Below are positions 44,496 to 51,904 of a stretch of DNA of 64,000 nucleotides, in pieces. The stretch comes from Nocardia panacis (GTDB lineage: Bacteria; Actinomycetota; Actinomycetes; Mycobacteriales; Mycobacteriaceae). Location: NCBI RefSeq assembly GCF_003598715.1, contig NZ_QZFU01000017.1:62001-126000 (forward strand), in the 5' to 3' direction. How positions within the stretch are numbered: the first letter of the stretch is position 1; every line of letters starts with the position of its first letter. The notes under the pieces are model-generated. The model worked only from the letters and a program-made list of their open reading frames with translations, ran no database searches and was not told the origin of the DNA. Both the position numbers and the translations under genes were made by a program.

Positions 44496-46250
44496 TCAGC
44501 CCATGATGGACTGCACCACCTTGACCCCGACCAGTATCACCGCGATGACGAGATACCCGCGCAGGGCGATCATGCCCGCCATGCGCACCGGGGAGAAGGC
44601 CGGACGCTCGAGGGTGTCCAAAGCCGGTGTGCGCCAAGCGTCGCGGTCGGCCTCCAGAATGGCCTTGCGCTCGGCGCGGCTCAGCTCGATGTCATCGATC
44701 GCCTCGACCTCGTCCGGATCCAGATTGCCGAGTTCCTTGGCGGTCTGCTCGGTGGCCCTGCGCTCGGCCCGCCGCCGGGCGAACCAGATGCCGATACCGC
44801 CCAGCAGACCGACCAGCGCGCCGACACCGAAGCCGATCTCCAGGGTGGAGGTGGCCAGGTTCGGGAAGAAGGTGGCCGCGGTGAGCGCCAGCGACAGCAG
44901 TACCAGCGACCACACGATGACACCGGCGATGATGTTCTGCCGCATCGTATTCACCCACGGCCCGAGCACCGCCTTGTCATTGCAGAGCAGTACCAGGAAT
45001 ACCGTCGCCGAGGGCAGCAGCACACCGGCCAGCGCCTGCACGCCCTGGGTCAGCAGGCCGAGCACGTGGTCCGGGCTGAAGGAGACGGCAGCCGCCACAC
45101 CGAGCAGCGCCGCGTAGCCGACGTAGAACATCGGGGCCTCGGTGATCTTCCAGTGCAGCGAATGCCGCTTGCCCAGAGTATCGCCGAGGGTGTAGGTGGT
45201 GGCGAGGCCGACGGCGTTCGCACCGATCAGCGAGGCGTCGAGCAGCAGGATGGCGAACAGCGCGCCCACGGTGTGACCCATATTGTCGCGCAGGGCCGTG
45301 GCGACCGCGCCCGCGTCGGTGAAATTGCCGATGGCATCGGTGCCCGCCAAACCGAAGGCGGCGGCGGCCATGATCGCGACCGCGCCGAGCATCACCACGA
45401 CGATGCCGACCCACAGGTCGATCCGCTCGTAACGGATCCAGCGCGGGGTGATGCGCTTGTCGACGACATTGGACTGCTGGAAGAACAACTGCCACGGCGC
45501 GACTGTGGTGCCGACGATGGCGACGATCAGCAGCAGCAGGGTGGAGTTCAAACCGCCGGGGAACGAGGGGATCACACCCTTGGCGGTCTCGGACACGCTG
45601 GGGTGCACCATGAATGCCAGCGGGAACATGACGATATTGATCGCGATCAGCGCGAACAGGAAACGCTCCCAGCGCCGGAACGAACCGCCCGCCACCACGG
45701 CGAACAGCAGCACCGCGGCCAACGGCACCGAGATGCCCTTGGGCAGACCGAAGTACCCCAATGCCATTGACACACCGATGAATTCGGTGACGATGGTCAA
45801 CGCGTTGACGACGAACAGGTCCCCGACGCTGAACGCGCCCCAGAACTTGCCGAATCGGGCGAAGATCAGCCGGGCATGACCGACGCCCGCGACGGCGCCG
45901 AGCCGGACGACCATCTCCTGGTTGACGTAGAGCACCGGAATCAACAGCAGCAGTGTCCAAACCAGCGCCATGCCGTAGTTCTGACCGGCCTGGGCGTAGG
46001 TGGCCACACCGCCCGCGTCATTGTCGCCGACCATGACGATGAGGCCGGGACCGATGATGGCCAGCAGCATCCGAAAGCGCTGCAGGCGGGTGCGTCCCTC
46101 CAGGGTGTCGTGCTGCTTGATGGTGCCGAGCGCGCCGACGATATCGCCGACATGCGCCGAGTCCAGTGCGGCGGGTGCGCCATCGGTCGGCGCCACGGTG
46201 GCCGTGGCGGAGTTGGTGCGGCGGTTCCCGCCGTTCGAGAAGAAGGCCAT
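44496..46250 (-). CDS. NRAMP-related transporter of NRMT type, probable Mg2+ importer
   Basis: About 584 residues with eleven or so membrane helices in the LeuT-like NRAMP fold. TM1, normally DPGN, reads LIVMVGDNDAGGVATY (residues 75-81 GDNDAGG); TM6, normally VMPHN, reads IVGTTVAPWQLFFQQS. The methionine that selects transition metals is therefore alanine, and the TM1 asparagine is glycine, as in NRAMP-related Mg2+ transporters (NRMT). The cytoplasmic tail is long and charged (about 60 residues after the last typical helix, then a final membrane segment). An M-box Mg2+ riboswitch lies 600 bases upstream on the same strand. ATG 46250 has GAGGGA six bases upstream; ATG 46256 is possible. Confidence 0.85.
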   Translation of the reverse strand: MAFFSNGGNRRTNSATATVAPTDGAPAALDSAHVGDIVGALGTIKQHDTLEGRTRLQRFRMLLAIIGPGLIVMVGDNDAGGVATYAQAGQNYGMALVWTLLLLIPVLYVNQEMVVRLGAVAGVGHARLIFARFGKFWGAFSVGDLFVVNALTIVTEFIGVSMALGYFGLPKGISVPLAAVLLFAVVAGGSFRRWERFLFALIAINIVMFPLAFMVHPSVSETAKGVIPSFPGGLNSTLLLLIVAIVGTTVAPWQLFFQQSNVVDKRITPRWIRYERIDLWVGIVVVMLGAVAIMAAAAFGLAGTDAIGNFTDAGAVATALRDNMGHTVGALFAILLLDASLIGANAVGLATTYTLGDTLGKRHSLHWKITEAPMFYVGYAALLGVAAAVSFSPDHVLGLLTQGVQALAGVLLPSATVFLVLLCNDKAVLGPWVNTMRQNIIAGVIVWSLVLLSLALTAATFFPNLATSTLEIGFGVGALVGLLGGIGIWFARRRAERRATEQTAKELGNLDPDEVEAIDDIELSRAERKAILEADRDAWRTPALDTLERPAFSPVRMAGMIALRGYLVIAVILVGVKVVQSIMG

Positions 46251-46336
46251 GGCCATTCCCTCGCTTCCTGAATTTTATTGCCGCACAACGGCAATGGTGG
46301 AACTTCGGCTGCTCGTTCGACGCCGGTGTCGACAGA

Positions 46337-46510
46337 TCAGTAGGTGGTGTGGCCGCCGAGGGAGGCGGTGAATACGGCCTGGCGGCCGCAGCTGGCACGC
46401 AGATTGACCCGCTCCTGCGCGGTGAGGGTGTGCCGGGCGCGGTAGCGCCGGGCCGACTCGCCGAGTACGGCGAACAGGGAAACCTGACCGGGAAATGCGA
46501 TCATTGCCAT
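46337..46510 (-). CDS. 57-residue small protein in the riboswitch-controlled unit
   Basis: Starts MAMIAFPGQVSLFAVLGESA with AGGAGTTCCGTT directly upstream (AGGAG, 7-base spacing), so it is very likely translated. The C-terminal half is basic with ARRYRARHTLTAQERVNLRA. Not recognised. It lies between the M-box leader and the NRMT gene, 86 bases before the latter, so it is probably cotranscribed and induced under low Mg2+. It might act on the transporter or be a second leader-type peptide. Confidence 0.65.
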   Translation of the reverse strand: MAMIAFPGQVSLFAVLGESARRYRARHTLTAQERVNLRASCGRQAVFTASLGGHTTY

Positions 46511-46663
46511 AACGGAACTCCTGACGGAATCTGAGCGAAAAACCTCAGCCGCCACAACCGTTTTCGGGCACCGCGAAATAACCGAGAACCACGAAAGGTC
46601 GAATCCGCACCGGGGCAGCAGAAAATGCGGCCTCGTGGATCGACAAAGGGTGATTTCGGTATG

Positions 46664-46747
46664 TCAGGCGGTGATCAGGCCGCAGCAAGCTGGGAACGAC
46701 GTGGATATTCGAACCGGACTCGGATACGGACTATCGCCGGACTTCAT
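46664..46747 (-). CDS. 27-codon proline-containing leader ORF after M-box 1
   Basis: Short ORF: starts MKSGDSPYPSPVRIS and ends TSFPACCGLITA, stop TGA. Preceded by AAGGAGGTG with 9-base spacing, among the best ribosome-binding sites in the window. It starts 103 bases after the end of M-box 1. Its GDxPxPS core (three Pro in five residues) is shared with the leader ORF after M-box 2. Proline-rich leader peptides govern Mg2+ genes in enterobacteria (mgtL, corL), where slow translation at low Mg2+ or low proline favours transcription. A similar role here is my inference. Confidence 0.6.
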   Translation of the reverse strand: MKSGDSPYPSPVRISTSFPACCGLITA

Positions 46748-46849
46748 GTCGTCTCCCACCTCCTTGCTGCCGAGACGCACGCGCGCGTCGCTGTTCCCTC
46801 TGGGTCAGACCAGGAATGACAGGGAGGCCGCGCCGAAAGTGCGAGGCAG

Positions 46850-47016
46850 GCACCCCTCTCGTCAGAGCTTCGGCACTGCACGACGTATCCCCTTGCGGGG
46901 GAAGCCACTTCGGATCGCCCCTTAATCCGGAACGATCTGTCCTGACCCTGGGCGTCTCTCGACGTCGTGGGATCAGTGGCCTGTGTTCGTACAGGAGCCT
47001 CGCCTAGCGAGGTGCT
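46850..47016 (-). promoter_or_regulatory. M-box (ykoK) Mg2+ riboswitch 1, upstream of NRMT unit
   Basis: Read on the minus strand this 167-base segment has the landmarks of the M-box aptamer: CGCTAGGCGAGGCTCCTGTA at its 5' end (consensus GTTAGGTGAGGCTCCT), then GTCGAGAGACGCCCAGGGTC (consensus GTCCAAAGACGCCAATGGGTC), and GTGCCGAAGCTCTGACGAGA at the 3' end (consensus GTGCTAAAGCTCTACGA). A peripheral hairpin (CCCC-TTGC-GGGG) is replaced in copy 2 by a different but paired sequence, which shows RNA-level covariation. Mg2+ binding folds the aptamer and shuts the downstream genes. No Rho-independent terminator is visible after it. Confidence 0.9.
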
Positions 47017-47025
47017 GACTCAAAA

Positions 47026-47054
47026 ATGTTGCACCCACATTGAATATTTGTCAA
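47026..47054 (-). promoter_or_regulatory. Promoter of M-box 1 transcript
   Basis: Minus-strand -35 box TTGACA (47049-47054, perfect consensus), 17-base spacer, -10-like CAACAT (47026-47031). Transcription would begin near 47019, at the first base of the M-box. The upstream AT-rich stretch includes an inverted repeat at 47080-47100. Confidence 0.6.
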
Positions 47055-47079
47055 ATCAATGCCGGTCGGTTCTCAATAC

Positions 47080-47100
47080 ATACGTAATAGGAATACGTAT
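47080..47100. repeat. Inverted repeat upstream of the M-box 1 promoter
   Basis: ATACGTA (47080-47086) and TACGTAT (47094-47100), 7-base arms around 7 bases, about 30 bases upstream of the -35 box. Could be a regulator site or chance in an AT-rich promoter region. Confidence 0.4.
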
Positions 47101-47122
47101 GCCCTGGCGATACCACCGGATT

Positions 47123-47159
47123 CGTTCCGGCCGCGCCGGATGCGCGCGCGGCCGGAACG
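47123..47159 (-). terminator. Terminator after the exported glycine-zipper gene
   Basis: Perfect 14-base stem CGTTCCGGCCGCGC (47123-47136) and GCGCGGCCGGAACG (47146-47159), loop of 9, starting 17 bases after the stop of the minus-strand gene. No T-run on the minus strand, as usual for GC-rich actinobacterial terminators. Confidence 0.7.
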
Positions 47160-47176
47160 AAATTTTTCCGCTCGGA

Positions 47177-47884
47177 TCAGGCTTCGGCGGGCGCGGCCGG
47201 AGCCGGGGCCTCCGCCGCGGCGGCGGGCGGAGTATTGATCCGCTGGAAGAACTGGATGGCCGAGGCGATACCGACCGGCAGACCGAGGCCGATCATGCCC
47301 GCCGCCGCGCCGAGGGCGATACCCGCGGCGGCGCCCGCCACGCAGCCACCCGCCGCGCCGGGCAGGAAGATCGGCGGCATCAGCGCGGCGCCGACCACCG
47401 CACCCGCGACACAGCCGAGGGCCGCGCCGATAATGGTGCCGGTCAGCGTGCCGATTCCGGTGGCGAGACCGAACTGGTTGGCCGCCGCGCTCAACGCGTT
47501 GTCGAAGTCGGCCTGCGCGTCGACGGGCTGCAGCGCGGGGGTCTGAGCCGGGGTCGCGGTAGCCGGATCGACGCTCGGGGTCAGCACGGCGGTATTGCCG
47601 TCGATCTTGGCGGCGATCGGCCAGATCTTGTCGTCGAGACGGTAGCTCAGCGGCAGGGCGGCGGCGAGGCGGCCTTGACCATCGAGCACCTGGAACTGAC
47701 CGTCGGCGGCGGCGAGCGAGCCGATATCGGTGGTCAACACGATGGTTTTGTCGACCACCTTGGCATCGTAGTGGATGCCAGGGGGCGCGGCCTGCTCGGG
47801 CGCGGCATTGGACTCGGGGACAACGGCATTGAGCACGCCGAGCGCGACGGCGACACCCGCGGCCACGACAGTGAATTTCCTCAT
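47177..47884 (-). CDS. Exported Ala/Gly-rich protein with glycine-zipper segments, under M-box 2
   Basis: 235 residues. Signal peptide MRKFTVVAAGVAVALGVLNA, then a beta-rich domain (YDAKVVDKTIVLTTDIGSLAAADGQFQVLDGQGR) and a long Gly/Ala-rich region (LATGIGTLTGTIIGAALGCVAGAVVGAALMPP, then GGCVAGAAAGIALGAAAGMIGLGLPVG) with GxxxG zippers of membrane-embedded or pore-like character, ending in an Ala/Pro tail. Homologues as I recall them are frequent and uncharacterised in Nocardia. A leader ORF and a Mg2+ riboswitch lie upstream. In M. tuberculosis an M-box controls PE20/PPE31, implicated in Mg2+ entry across the outer membrane; an analogous role here is inferred. Confidence 0.75.
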   Translation of the reverse strand: MRKFTVVAAGVAVALGVLNAVVPESNAAPEQAAPPGIHYDAKVVDKTIVLTTDIGSLAAADGQFQVLDGQGRLAAALPLSYRLDDKIWPIAAKIDGNTAVLTPSVDPATATPAQTPALQPVDAQADFDNALSAAANQFGLATGIGTLTGTIIGAALGCVAGAVVGAALMPPIFLPGAAGGCVAGAAAGIALGAAAGMIGLGLPVGIASAIQFFQRINTPPAAAAEAPAPAAPAEA

Positions 47885-48077
47885 CAGATGAAAACCTTTG
47901 GTAATTGAACTGCGATTGGACTGGGTCCGTGCGGCATGACCGGTCCACACCGGACGGCGTTCGGAGAATAACGTCCGACTATCCGAGTCGCGGCATGCGT
48001 ATTTTTGTATGCGTATTTCGCGCAGCACAAATCGGCGATACATCGATATATATGCGTCGCCTGATACGGCGGTCGAC

Positions 48078-48158
48078 TCAGTACTGCGATACGAAAAGGT
48101 ATGCGCACCGCGACATGGAACGACCACGACTCGGATGAGGTCTATCTCCGGGGGGCAT
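48078..48158 (-). CDS. 26-codon proline-containing leader ORF after M-box 2
   Basis: Starts MPPGDRPHPSRGRSMSR and ends CAYLFVSQY, stop TGA. SD-like GAGGAGGTGAGGAAGG precedes it. It starts 91 bases after M-box 2 and ends 193 bases before the exported gene. The GDxPxPS core (GDRPHPS) matches the first leader ORF (GDSPYPS) although the surrounding DNA is otherwise diverged, which supports translation. A 5-codon ORF (MAPRR) overlaps its Shine-Dalgarno. Confidence 0.6.
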   Translation of the reverse strand: MPPGDRPHPSRGRSMSRCAYLFVSQY

Positions 48159-48248
48159 CGGGCCTTCCTCACCTCCTCGGTGCCATGGCGCGCGGGGACG
48201 CCGGAACAGTGCGCATGAGGAGTCAACGGCGGGAAACCCGCTGGTGAG

Positions 48249-48415
48249 CACCCCTCTCGTCAGAGCTTCGGCACTGTAGGACGTATCGCCGAATACGGCG
48301 AAGCCACTTGGGATCGCCCCTTAATCCGGGACGATCTGTCCTGATCTTGGGCGTCTCTCGACGTCGTCAGATCAGTGGCCTGTGTTCGTACAGGAGCCTC
48401 GCCTAGCGAGGTGCT
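48249..48415 (-). promoter_or_regulatory. M-box (ykoK) Mg2+ riboswitch 2, upstream of exported gene
   Basis: Near-identical to the first M-box with about nine substitutions and a one-base length difference. All consensus blocks (GCTAGGCGAGGCTCCT, GTCGAGAGACGCC, GTGCCGAAGCTCTGACGAG) are kept. Its peripheral hairpin is CGCC-GAATA-CGGCG in place of the CCCC/GGGG of copy 1, and the pairing CTGATCT/AGATCAG replaces CTGATCCC/GGGTCAG, so both stems are maintained by compensating changes. It would reduce expression of the exported protein when Mg2+ is plentiful. Confidence 0.9.
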
Positions 48416-48428
48416 TATTACTTGTCGA

Positions 48429-48457
48429 ATCCTTACACCCCGGAATTGGGAAGTCAA
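48429..48457 (-). promoter_or_regulatory. Promoter of M-box 2 transcript
   Basis: Minus-strand -35 TTGACT (48452-48457), 16-base spacer, -10 TAAGGAT (48429-48435). The start point would fall just upstream of the M-box at 48415. The -35 overlaps a small inverted repeat, GAATTG (48443-48448) and CAATTC (48455-48460). Confidence 0.55.
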
Positions 48458-48558
48458 TTCGGGGGCGAGATCCGATGTCGGGGGATTCGATCCGATCGAT
48501 GGTCGGACGGATTTACCGCGACTTCACTCGGCGCCGATAAAGTGATGCGCTCCACAAT

Positions 48559-49488
48559 CTATGGGGTATTGCGCCGAGCCACCCGCAAGTGGATCATGGC
48601 GGCCACCGCAGCGCCGTAGGCGAGGCTGGCCTCCTGTGGGCGCGCGGCCGGATAGTTCGAACGATGGGTGATGATCACGCCGTTGGGCAGCATGACGGTG
48701 CGATCCGGGACGACGCCCGCGCAATTTCCGCCCGACTTCGCGACCAGGTCCACGATCACCGTGCCCGAAGGGAGGGCGGCGAGGACGGTTTCGTCCAGCA
48801 GGACCGGGCCGCGTTCACCGCGCCGAACGGCTGCGCAAATGATGAGATCCGGTGTGGCGGTGAGTATTCGACACCGGGAACCGCTGAGAATGAAGTGGTC
48901 GGCGCCTGCCGCCGCGGCGAGTCGCGCCTGTTGCGGGCGGTTGCCCATGGCGATGATCTCGTCGCCGCCTTTCGCCCCCTCGGCGACGGCCGCCAAACCC
49001 GCCTGGCCGCATCCGATTATCAGCGCGCGCACAGGGTTACGGTGATCGGCACCCGAGATCAGTTGCCGCCCCTCACTATACGCCACCGAGCCTGCGATAC
49101 GACTCATGGCGGACAGCGCGTCGATCTCGGCCATATGATGCGGGACCGTCTCGAACCCAACGGATTCGATGGCGCGCTCGCTCAGTTCGGCAATGGCGGC
49201 GGCGCGGTGCATCGGATCCTGGAAGCCCAGGGTGACCGCACCGGGTCGCAGCGAATCCAATTGGTAGACAGGTGGTTTCACCCATGCGACGAGTTCGGCG
49301 CGCGCCAGGAGTTCGGATCGATCGACGATCTCGGCTCCGGCGTCCCGATATCGCGCATCAGGGAATCCCGCCCGCGCACCCGCGGACCGCTCGACCAGGA
49401 CCTCGCACCCGAGTTCGCGCACTTGGTCGGGTGTGAGCGCCACCCGCCGCTCGGCAGGTGCCGTCTCACGCAGAACCCCGACAATCAT
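48559..49488 (-). CDS. PntA/alanine-dehydrogenase-like NAD(P)-binding protein
   Basis: 309 residues. Fold of alanine dehydrogenase / transhydrogenase alpha subunit: N-terminal MIVGVLRETAPAERRVALTP and WVKPPVYQL (VKEP motif as VKPP), then NAD(P)-binding LIIGCGQAGLAAVAEGAKGGDEII with GxGxxG, and DALSAMSRIAGSVAYSEG as in PntA. It is shorter than either and has no membrane part, so it is neither full transhydrogenase nor typical alanine dehydrogenase. The ATG overlaps the stop of the aminotransferase gene (ATGA). It presumably acts on a keto or amino acid product of that gene. Confidence 0.75.
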   Translation of the reverse strand: MIVGVLRETAPAERRVALTPDQVRELGCEVLVERSAGARAGFPDARYRDAGAEIVDRSELLARAELVAWVKPPVYQLDSLRPGAVTLGFQDPMHRAAAIAELSERAIESVGFETVPHHMAEIDALSAMSRIAGSVAYSEGRQLISGADHRNPVRALIIGCGQAGLAAVAEGAKGGDEIIAMGNRPQQARLAAAAGADHFILSGSRCRILTATPDLIICAAVRRGERGPVLLDETVLAALPSGTVIVDLVAKSGGNCAGVVPDRTVMLPNGVIITHRSNYPAARPQEASLAYGAAVAAMIHLRVARRNTP

Positions 49489-50867
49489 TGGCAACCCAGG
49501 GGTTCGAGCTCGGGCAGGCCGCGCTCGGCGAGCGCCTCCCGATAGGTGAGTCCGGCGCGCAGTCGCGCGAGCAGTTCCCCGATCCGGATGAACAGCTCGT
49601 CGAGCAGATCCACCGACCCCTGCCCCGGCCCGCGACGCGGGGCGATCACATTCAGCCGGACACCCAGCCGGGCCGAACCGGTGCGATCCAACGCCACACT
49701 GTCGACACCCGACGCCACCAACAGCAGATCCTCCAGCTCCGAACTGGTTTCGACGCCCGCCGCGTCGAGCAGATCCGGATCGAAGGCCAGACTGAGGAAC
49801 ATGCCCTCGGCGGCGCCGAGCGGACGCAGCAGCGGCGCGCCCCCGGCCGCGTTGATGGCGGCGATCCCGGCCAGCGCGCGATCCTGGCGGGCGAGCATGA
49901 GGGTGCGATTGTGGGCGAAATAGGTATCGGGCGTGTGCTCGAGGATGGCGCGGGCCAGGTGGGTGGACTCGCGCTGGAAGGAGATGGTCAGCCGCTCCCG
50001 GATCCGAGCCAGCCAGGCGGCGTCGCCGGTGCAGGCCGCGCCCATCTTGCAGGGGCCGAACGCGTTGTAACCCTTGGAATTACCGGTGATGGTGAGCACC
50101 CGGTCGTACATTCGTCCGACGGAGAGCTCCAGCGAAGCGATCGGAATGTGCTGGGCTACCAGGCAATCGAAGGCCATATCGCAGATGACCGGAACGCCGC
50201 TGCGGTGCAGCACCTCGGCGATATCGCGCAACTCCCGCTCGGAGTAGTCCGCGTATACCGGATTCCCCGGCAAGGTGAGCAGCACACCGCACAGCGCACC
50301 CGAGGCGGCGACCTCCGCCAGGCAGCGGGCCAACCGCTCCGGATCGATCTTGAACGCCGCATCCGGCGCGACCGGGCACGGCACCATGCGCAGCCCGAAC
50401 TTCGCCACGTGAATGCTGGAACTCTTGTAGAACCCCTCCGGACACACCAGCACCCCACCGGGCCGCGCGATCGTCGCCACCGCCTCTTCGAGCAATATGG
50501 TGCTCGAATACGGCGCGACCACAACCTCTTCCGGGCGCACCGCGATACCCGCGACCTCGGCGACGGGATGGTCGAGGCGACCGAAAAGCCTGCGGGCGGC
50601 CAACTCCCGCAGAATCAGGGGCTGCCGCTTGTCGTAGCTCGCGGCATCACGGTATTGGGCACGCAACTCCGACCAGGCGCGGTCCAGCGCCGCCGCGGCA
50701 CTCGGATGCACCGGCAGGCCCGTCTCCCCGTGATAGGCGTCGACAATCCCGTGGCGGCCACCGAAATCCGCGTCCGCCAGTGCGCGGCGCAACACCCGCT
50801 TGCGGGCCTCGGAGCGCGCCGTCACCGCCAACGGATCGGCCGAAGGCCGGGTGCACACCGGGCTCAC
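49485..50867 (-). CDS. Class I/II PLP aminotransferase
   Basis: 460 residues. PLP lysine in VLTITGNSKGYNAFGPCKMG (SKG), cofactor Asp in VPVICDMAFDCLVA, and substrate segment LLTLPGNPVYADYSERELRDIAE. C-terminal LGVRLNVIAP has the Arg that binds carboxylate. Fold type I, acting on an amino acid; substrate unknown. The GTG at 50867 overlaps the upstream regulator stop by four bases (GTGA), and the gene overlaps the next by four, so the three genes are translated in sequence. Confidence 0.82.
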   Translation of the reverse strand: MSPVCTRPSADPLAVTARSEARKRVLRRALADADFGGRHGIVDAYHGETGLPVHPSAAAALDRAWSELRAQYRDAASYDKRQPLILRELAARRLFGRLDHPVAEVAGIAVRPEEVVVAPYSSTILLEEAVATIARPGGVLVCPEGFYKSSSIHVAKFGLRMVPCPVAPDAAFKIDPERLARCLAEVAASGALCGVLLTLPGNPVYADYSERELRDIAEVLHRSGVPVICDMAFDCLVAQHIPIASLELSVGRMYDRVLTITGNSKGYNAFGPCKMGAACTGDAAWLARIRERLTISFQRESTHLARAILEHTPDTYFAHNRTLMLARQDRALAGIAAINAAGGAPLLRPLGAAEGMFLSLAFDPDLLDAAGVETSSELEDLLLVASGVDSVALDRTGSARLGVRLNVIAPRRGPGQGSVDLLDELFIRIGELLARLRAGLTYREALAERGLPELEPLGCQ

Positions 50868-51904
50868 TGCGCTTCTCCCCCGAGACCCGCCTCCCCCGGC
50901 GCGGGCATCTCGTGCCACCCGCGTTCGAGCGACGCCTGGAAAAGCGCGCGACAGTCACCGTCGGCCAAGCGCTCGAATTCGGTCAGATCCGGTTGCGCCA
51001 CAACGTCATTGACGGCGATGGCGCAGCCCGCGATCTTGAGGTCGTAGAGCCGCTCGAAGCGGCGCACCGCGAAGGCGACATCGTGTTTGAGCGCCGAGAA
51101 TCTGGTCGCCACCCGCGCCTGGCGGGAATAGTCGTACTCGCCGACCGCGACGTAGCGATCGTCGACCACCAGCATGCTCTGCGCGTTGCGGGCGTGCTCA
51201 CGCTTGACCAGGACGCTCTCCACGCCGGAACGTGTTTGCTTCCATAGCTTTTCGGCATACGGCCAGACGTCCTCGATGGCGTCGAGAACATACATGCGGC
51301 GCACATCGATGCGGGGCGGATGGGCTTTGTCGGCCAAACGCAGGATGGCGCCGTGATAGTCGTCGCCGACATCGCCGCCGATGGTGCCCAGATCGGCGGT
51401 GTGAATGGCGCGCACCGATGCGGTCGCCTGCTCCAGGATGGTCAGCCAGTCGCTGACCGTATTCCACTCCCACACCGTGGCGCTGCGGGACGGGATCTGC
51501 GCCAGGATCTCCTCCGCCCGCTCCAATTGGCGGTCGGCGATCATGCGCAGCGGGGCGATCTCCTCCCGCGCGCCCGAGGCATCAATGAGGCTCTGCGCCA
51601 AGCCGAGTGCGCGCTGCACCAGTTCCGGATCCTTGCCGAGCAGCACATTGAAACGCATGCGCAGCTCGTAGTGGCTGTCGATGGGCGCGGCATCGTCGGG
51701 GGCGGGCAGTTCGGCCGCGAGGGCCAGACTCAACCGTTCGCGCAGCGGGAGCGGCGGCACTCGGGTGCCGTTCTCGATTTGCTGAATCAGACTGCGCGAA
51801 CAGCTCGCCTTCGCGGCGAGCGCCGCCTGGGTGATGCCACGTTCCGTGCGGAGTTTGCGGATCAGCTCGCCGACCCGCTCGTCCGCCGCGCCCGAACCCG
51901 CCAT
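50864..51904 (-). CDS. XRE-family regulator with C-terminal sensor domain
   Basis: 346 residues. N-terminal helix-turn-helix: VGELIRKLRTERGITQAALAAKASCSRSLIQQIENGTRVPP. The large C-terminal domain (RRMYVLDAIEDVWPYAEKLWKQTRSGVESVLV, HARNAQSMLVVDDRYVAVGEYDYSR) resembles phospholipase-D-like sensor domains found in TrmB-type regulators; no catalytic HKD is seen. First gene of the operon with the aminotransferase and PntA-like genes, so it probably controls it in response to a metabolite. Confidence 0.8.
   Translation of the reverse strand: MAGSGAADERVGELIRKLRTERGITQAALAAKASCSRSLIQQIENGTRVPPLPLRERLSLALAAELPAPDDAAPIDSHYELRMRFNVLLGKDPELVQRALGLAQSLIDASGAREEIAPLRMIADRQLERAEEILAQIPSRSATVWEWNTVSDWLTILEQATASVRAIHTADLGTIGGDVGDDYHGAILRLADKAHPPRIDVRRMYVLDAIEDVWPYAEKLWKQTRSGVESVLVKREHARNAQSMLVVDDRYVAVGEYDYSRQARVATRFSALKHDVAFAVRRFERLYDLKIAGCAIAVNDVVAQPDLTEFERLADGDCRALFQASLERGWHEMPAPGEAGLGGEAQ

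Noticed and set aside
46625..47007. Plus-strand ORFs across the M-box 1 region
   Set aside because: They run antisense through the riboswitch and leader ORF, have no ribosome-binding sites and no coding character.
47177..48226. 349-residue extension of the exported protein back to 48226
   Set aside because: The upstream part runs through the leader ORF in another frame; the signal peptide begins at the ATG at 47884.
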